A stretch of DNA of 64,000 nucleotides from Bacilli bacterium (GTDB lineage Bacteria; Bacillota_I; Bacilli_A; ML615J-28; CAG-698), in the NCBI GenBank assembly GCA_017962745.1, contig JAGCUR010000007.1, positions 21,743-85,742 on the forward strand. Direction: 5' to 3'. Shown here piece by piece: positions 62,994 to 64,000 of this stretch (position 1 is the first letter of the stretch; every line of letters begins with the position of its first letter). Under the pieces are notes generated by a model, which was not told the DNA's origin, did not search any database, and worked only from the letters and a program-made list of their open reading frames with translations. The position numbers and the translations under genes are program-made.

Positions 62994-63572
62994 TTATTTG
63001 ATTAGATGTTTATATTTCTTAATCATTAAAACTAATCTTATCGATAATATAATGTAAAAAACGCCTAATAAAATAATGGTTGAATAAAATAATATGTTAA
63101 GATTATCAGTCGGTTGATCGTTTGGAATGGCAGTGCGCCACTTAGCATAGTAAATATCTTCTAGAATAAAACCAGTTATTATAAACATTATTGATGTAAG
63201 AAATAGTATTAATAGGATTTTCTTATCATAAATGAATTGTTTATCTTTATCTTTTTGAATAATTGCAAAGATGGATAATCCAATATTTATAACTATGCAG
63301 CAAATACTAGCAATGATGAAAACTGTGTTGCCAGTAGTTGCAATTAATAAAGCATGGTATAAAAATGCAGGAATATTAAGAAGTAATAAATAGGTTGAAA
63401 AGTTATTATCGCGGAAGAAAAAAGTAAAAAAGAAAACCAAATATAATATTCCAGTTATAATTTCAAAAATCATCCCCATTACCCACATCATATTTCCAAA
63501 TGGATAATATTCTAAAAATAAAGCAAAGAGTTGACATAATAAACATATTATTAATAAAACTCTTTTAAGCAT
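62994..63572 (-). CDS. Hypothetical multi-helix membrane protein
   Basis: A 192-residue very hydrophobic protein with about six membrane helices (near 4-22, 28-52, 60-78, 82-103, 120-140 and 162-185) and no charged domain of note. No family recognised. AAGGAG lies before the ATG. It is a single gene between the two repeat-bearing intergenic regions. Confidence 0.65.
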   Translation of the reverse strand: MLKRVLLIICLLCQLFALFLEYYPFGNMMWVMGMIFEIITGILYLVFFFTFFFRDNNFSTYLLLLNIPAFLYHALLIATTGNTVFIIASICCIVINIGLSIFAIIQKDKDKQFIYDKKILLILFLTSIMFIITGFILEDIYYAKWRTAIPNDQPTDNLNILFYSTIILLGVFYIILSIRLVLMIKKYKHLIK

Positions 63573-63604
63573 TTTATCACTCCTTAATAAACATCTTTAG
63601 ATAC

Positions 63605-63613
63605 ATTATATCA
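63605..63613 (-). promoter_or_regulatory. Extended -10 promoter of the membrane-protein gene
   Basis: On the minus strand, TGATATAAT (TGnTATAAT), with no good -35. It is about 33 bases upstream of the ATG at 63572. Confidence 0.55.
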
Positions 63614-63674
63614 GAAAATGTTAATCTTGGATAGGTTGAATAAAAGTTACAAATGCGTTTCCAAACAAATTAAT

Positions 63675-63745
63675 ACACGATATAATGCATGCAGACGCTT
63701 GGCGAGGAGAGGCTTTTCTGTACACTAGGGGAGAATGAGGATTGT
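63675..63745 (+). repeat. Repeat R2, copy 2
   Basis: ACACGATATAATGCATGC at 63675-63692 has a perfect TATAAT, followed by a shorter spacer and GAGAGGCTTTTCTGT, then GGGAGAATGAGGATTGTG. It aligns with R2 copy 1 at 62602 but lacks about 50 middle bases. Then GGATTGT can pair with ACAATCC across TTTTTACA. The rest of 63746-63820 carries an extended -10 (TGGTAAAAT near 63782-63790) for the next gene. Confidence 0.58.
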
Positions 63746-63820
63746 GTTTTTACAACAATCCCGCTAATTTCAACTGAAATATGGTAAAATATATATAGTA
63801 ATAAGTAGGAGGCATGTAAT

Positions 63821-64000
63821 ATGGTTTATAAAATTGATGATTATTCAAAAGTTGAAAAACTTTTTAATGGGTGGCCATACCCTTATATAACTGACATATT
63901 AGATAGAGACTTATCAATTTACGCTACAAGTAAAGATAATATTAAATCTGCAGTTATTTATTTAGGTGAAGATGCTTTTTATGCAGGAGAGCCAAATAAA
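63821..64000 (+). CDS. N-terminal part of a GNAT-like acetyltransferase (partial)
   Basis: Sixty codons run off the end of the window. The start MVYKIDDYSKVEKLFNGWPY resembles the beginning of GNAT_acetyltran-type proteins, which often have V-x-x-L-F-x-G-W near residue 12. TAGGAGG is 7 bases before the ATG. The acetyl-CoA site is not in view, so the family call is tentative. Confidence 0.5.
   Translation, partial: MVYKIDDYSKVEKLFNGWPYPYITDILDRDLSIYATSKDNIKSAVIYLGEDAFYAGEPNK

Noticed and set aside
1..64000. Mycoplasma genetic code (TGA as tryptophan)
   Set aside because: TGA ends several well-defined genes (GH20, coaX, trmB, dusB, the Yip1 gene and the second mutarotase), often as ATGA overlaps, and conserved tryptophans use TGG.

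Overview
The window is AT-rich bacterial chromosome from a low-GC Bacillota/Mycoplasmatota-type organism. Evidence: very AT-rich codon use, AGGAGG-type ribosome binding sites, sigma-A promoters with mostly 17-bp spacers, a T-box in front of pheST, and a short (~112 nt) SRP RNA without the Alu domain found in most Bacilli. TGA is a stop (several ATGA overlaps end genes), so this is not a code-4 mycoplasma. Fermentative sugar metabolism, GlcNAc handling and many extracytoplasmic sugar-binding proteins suggest a host- or gut-associated glycan user. No phage, IS element or CRISPR array was seen.

Layout. 1-6700: sugar locus (GH4 phospho-glycosidase, GlcNAc-kinase-like protein, Maf, GH35 beta-galactosidase, GPH sugar symporter). 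6.7-12.4 kb: hslO and lysS on the minus strand around small membrane-protein genes; lysS carries an extra C-terminal tRNA-binding domain. 12.4-17 kb: tRNA-Tyr and tRNA-Gln, a divergent aspartase-like enzyme, YcxB-like membrane proteins, a nuclease-fold protein and an RluA-family enzyme. 17-26 kb: rpmE, tdk, tadA, SRP RNA, two giant MacB-like ABC proteins, dus, queH and a GNAT gene behind a structured leader with terminator.

26.2-42.4 kb is one long co-directional cluster: GH20-like hexosaminidase, a membrane-anchored solute-binding protein with carbohydrate-binding-like modules, two ABC permease pairs, an NHL/TPR surface protein, a Yip1-family protein, a DUF5696 protein and nagB. It reads as capture, trimming, import and catabolism of GlcNAc-containing glycans, with the ABC ATPase supplied from elsewhere. 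A CBM20-like/SGNH lipoprotein follows after clpP.

45.5-62.4 kb is mostly housekeeping: T-box-pheS-pheT, a kinase, two mutarotase paralogues, an MBL hydrolase, coaX, an EIIB-like membrane protein without its cysteine, transketolase, PepV, trmB, a DJ-1 protein, a P-type ATPase and rpsF-ssb-rpsR.

62.4-63.8 kb is gene-poor and holds two families of degenerate repeats. One has covarying stems and its own terminator and is the best candidate here for an undescribed RNA element. Functional calls come from reading sequence motifs; no database search was run.
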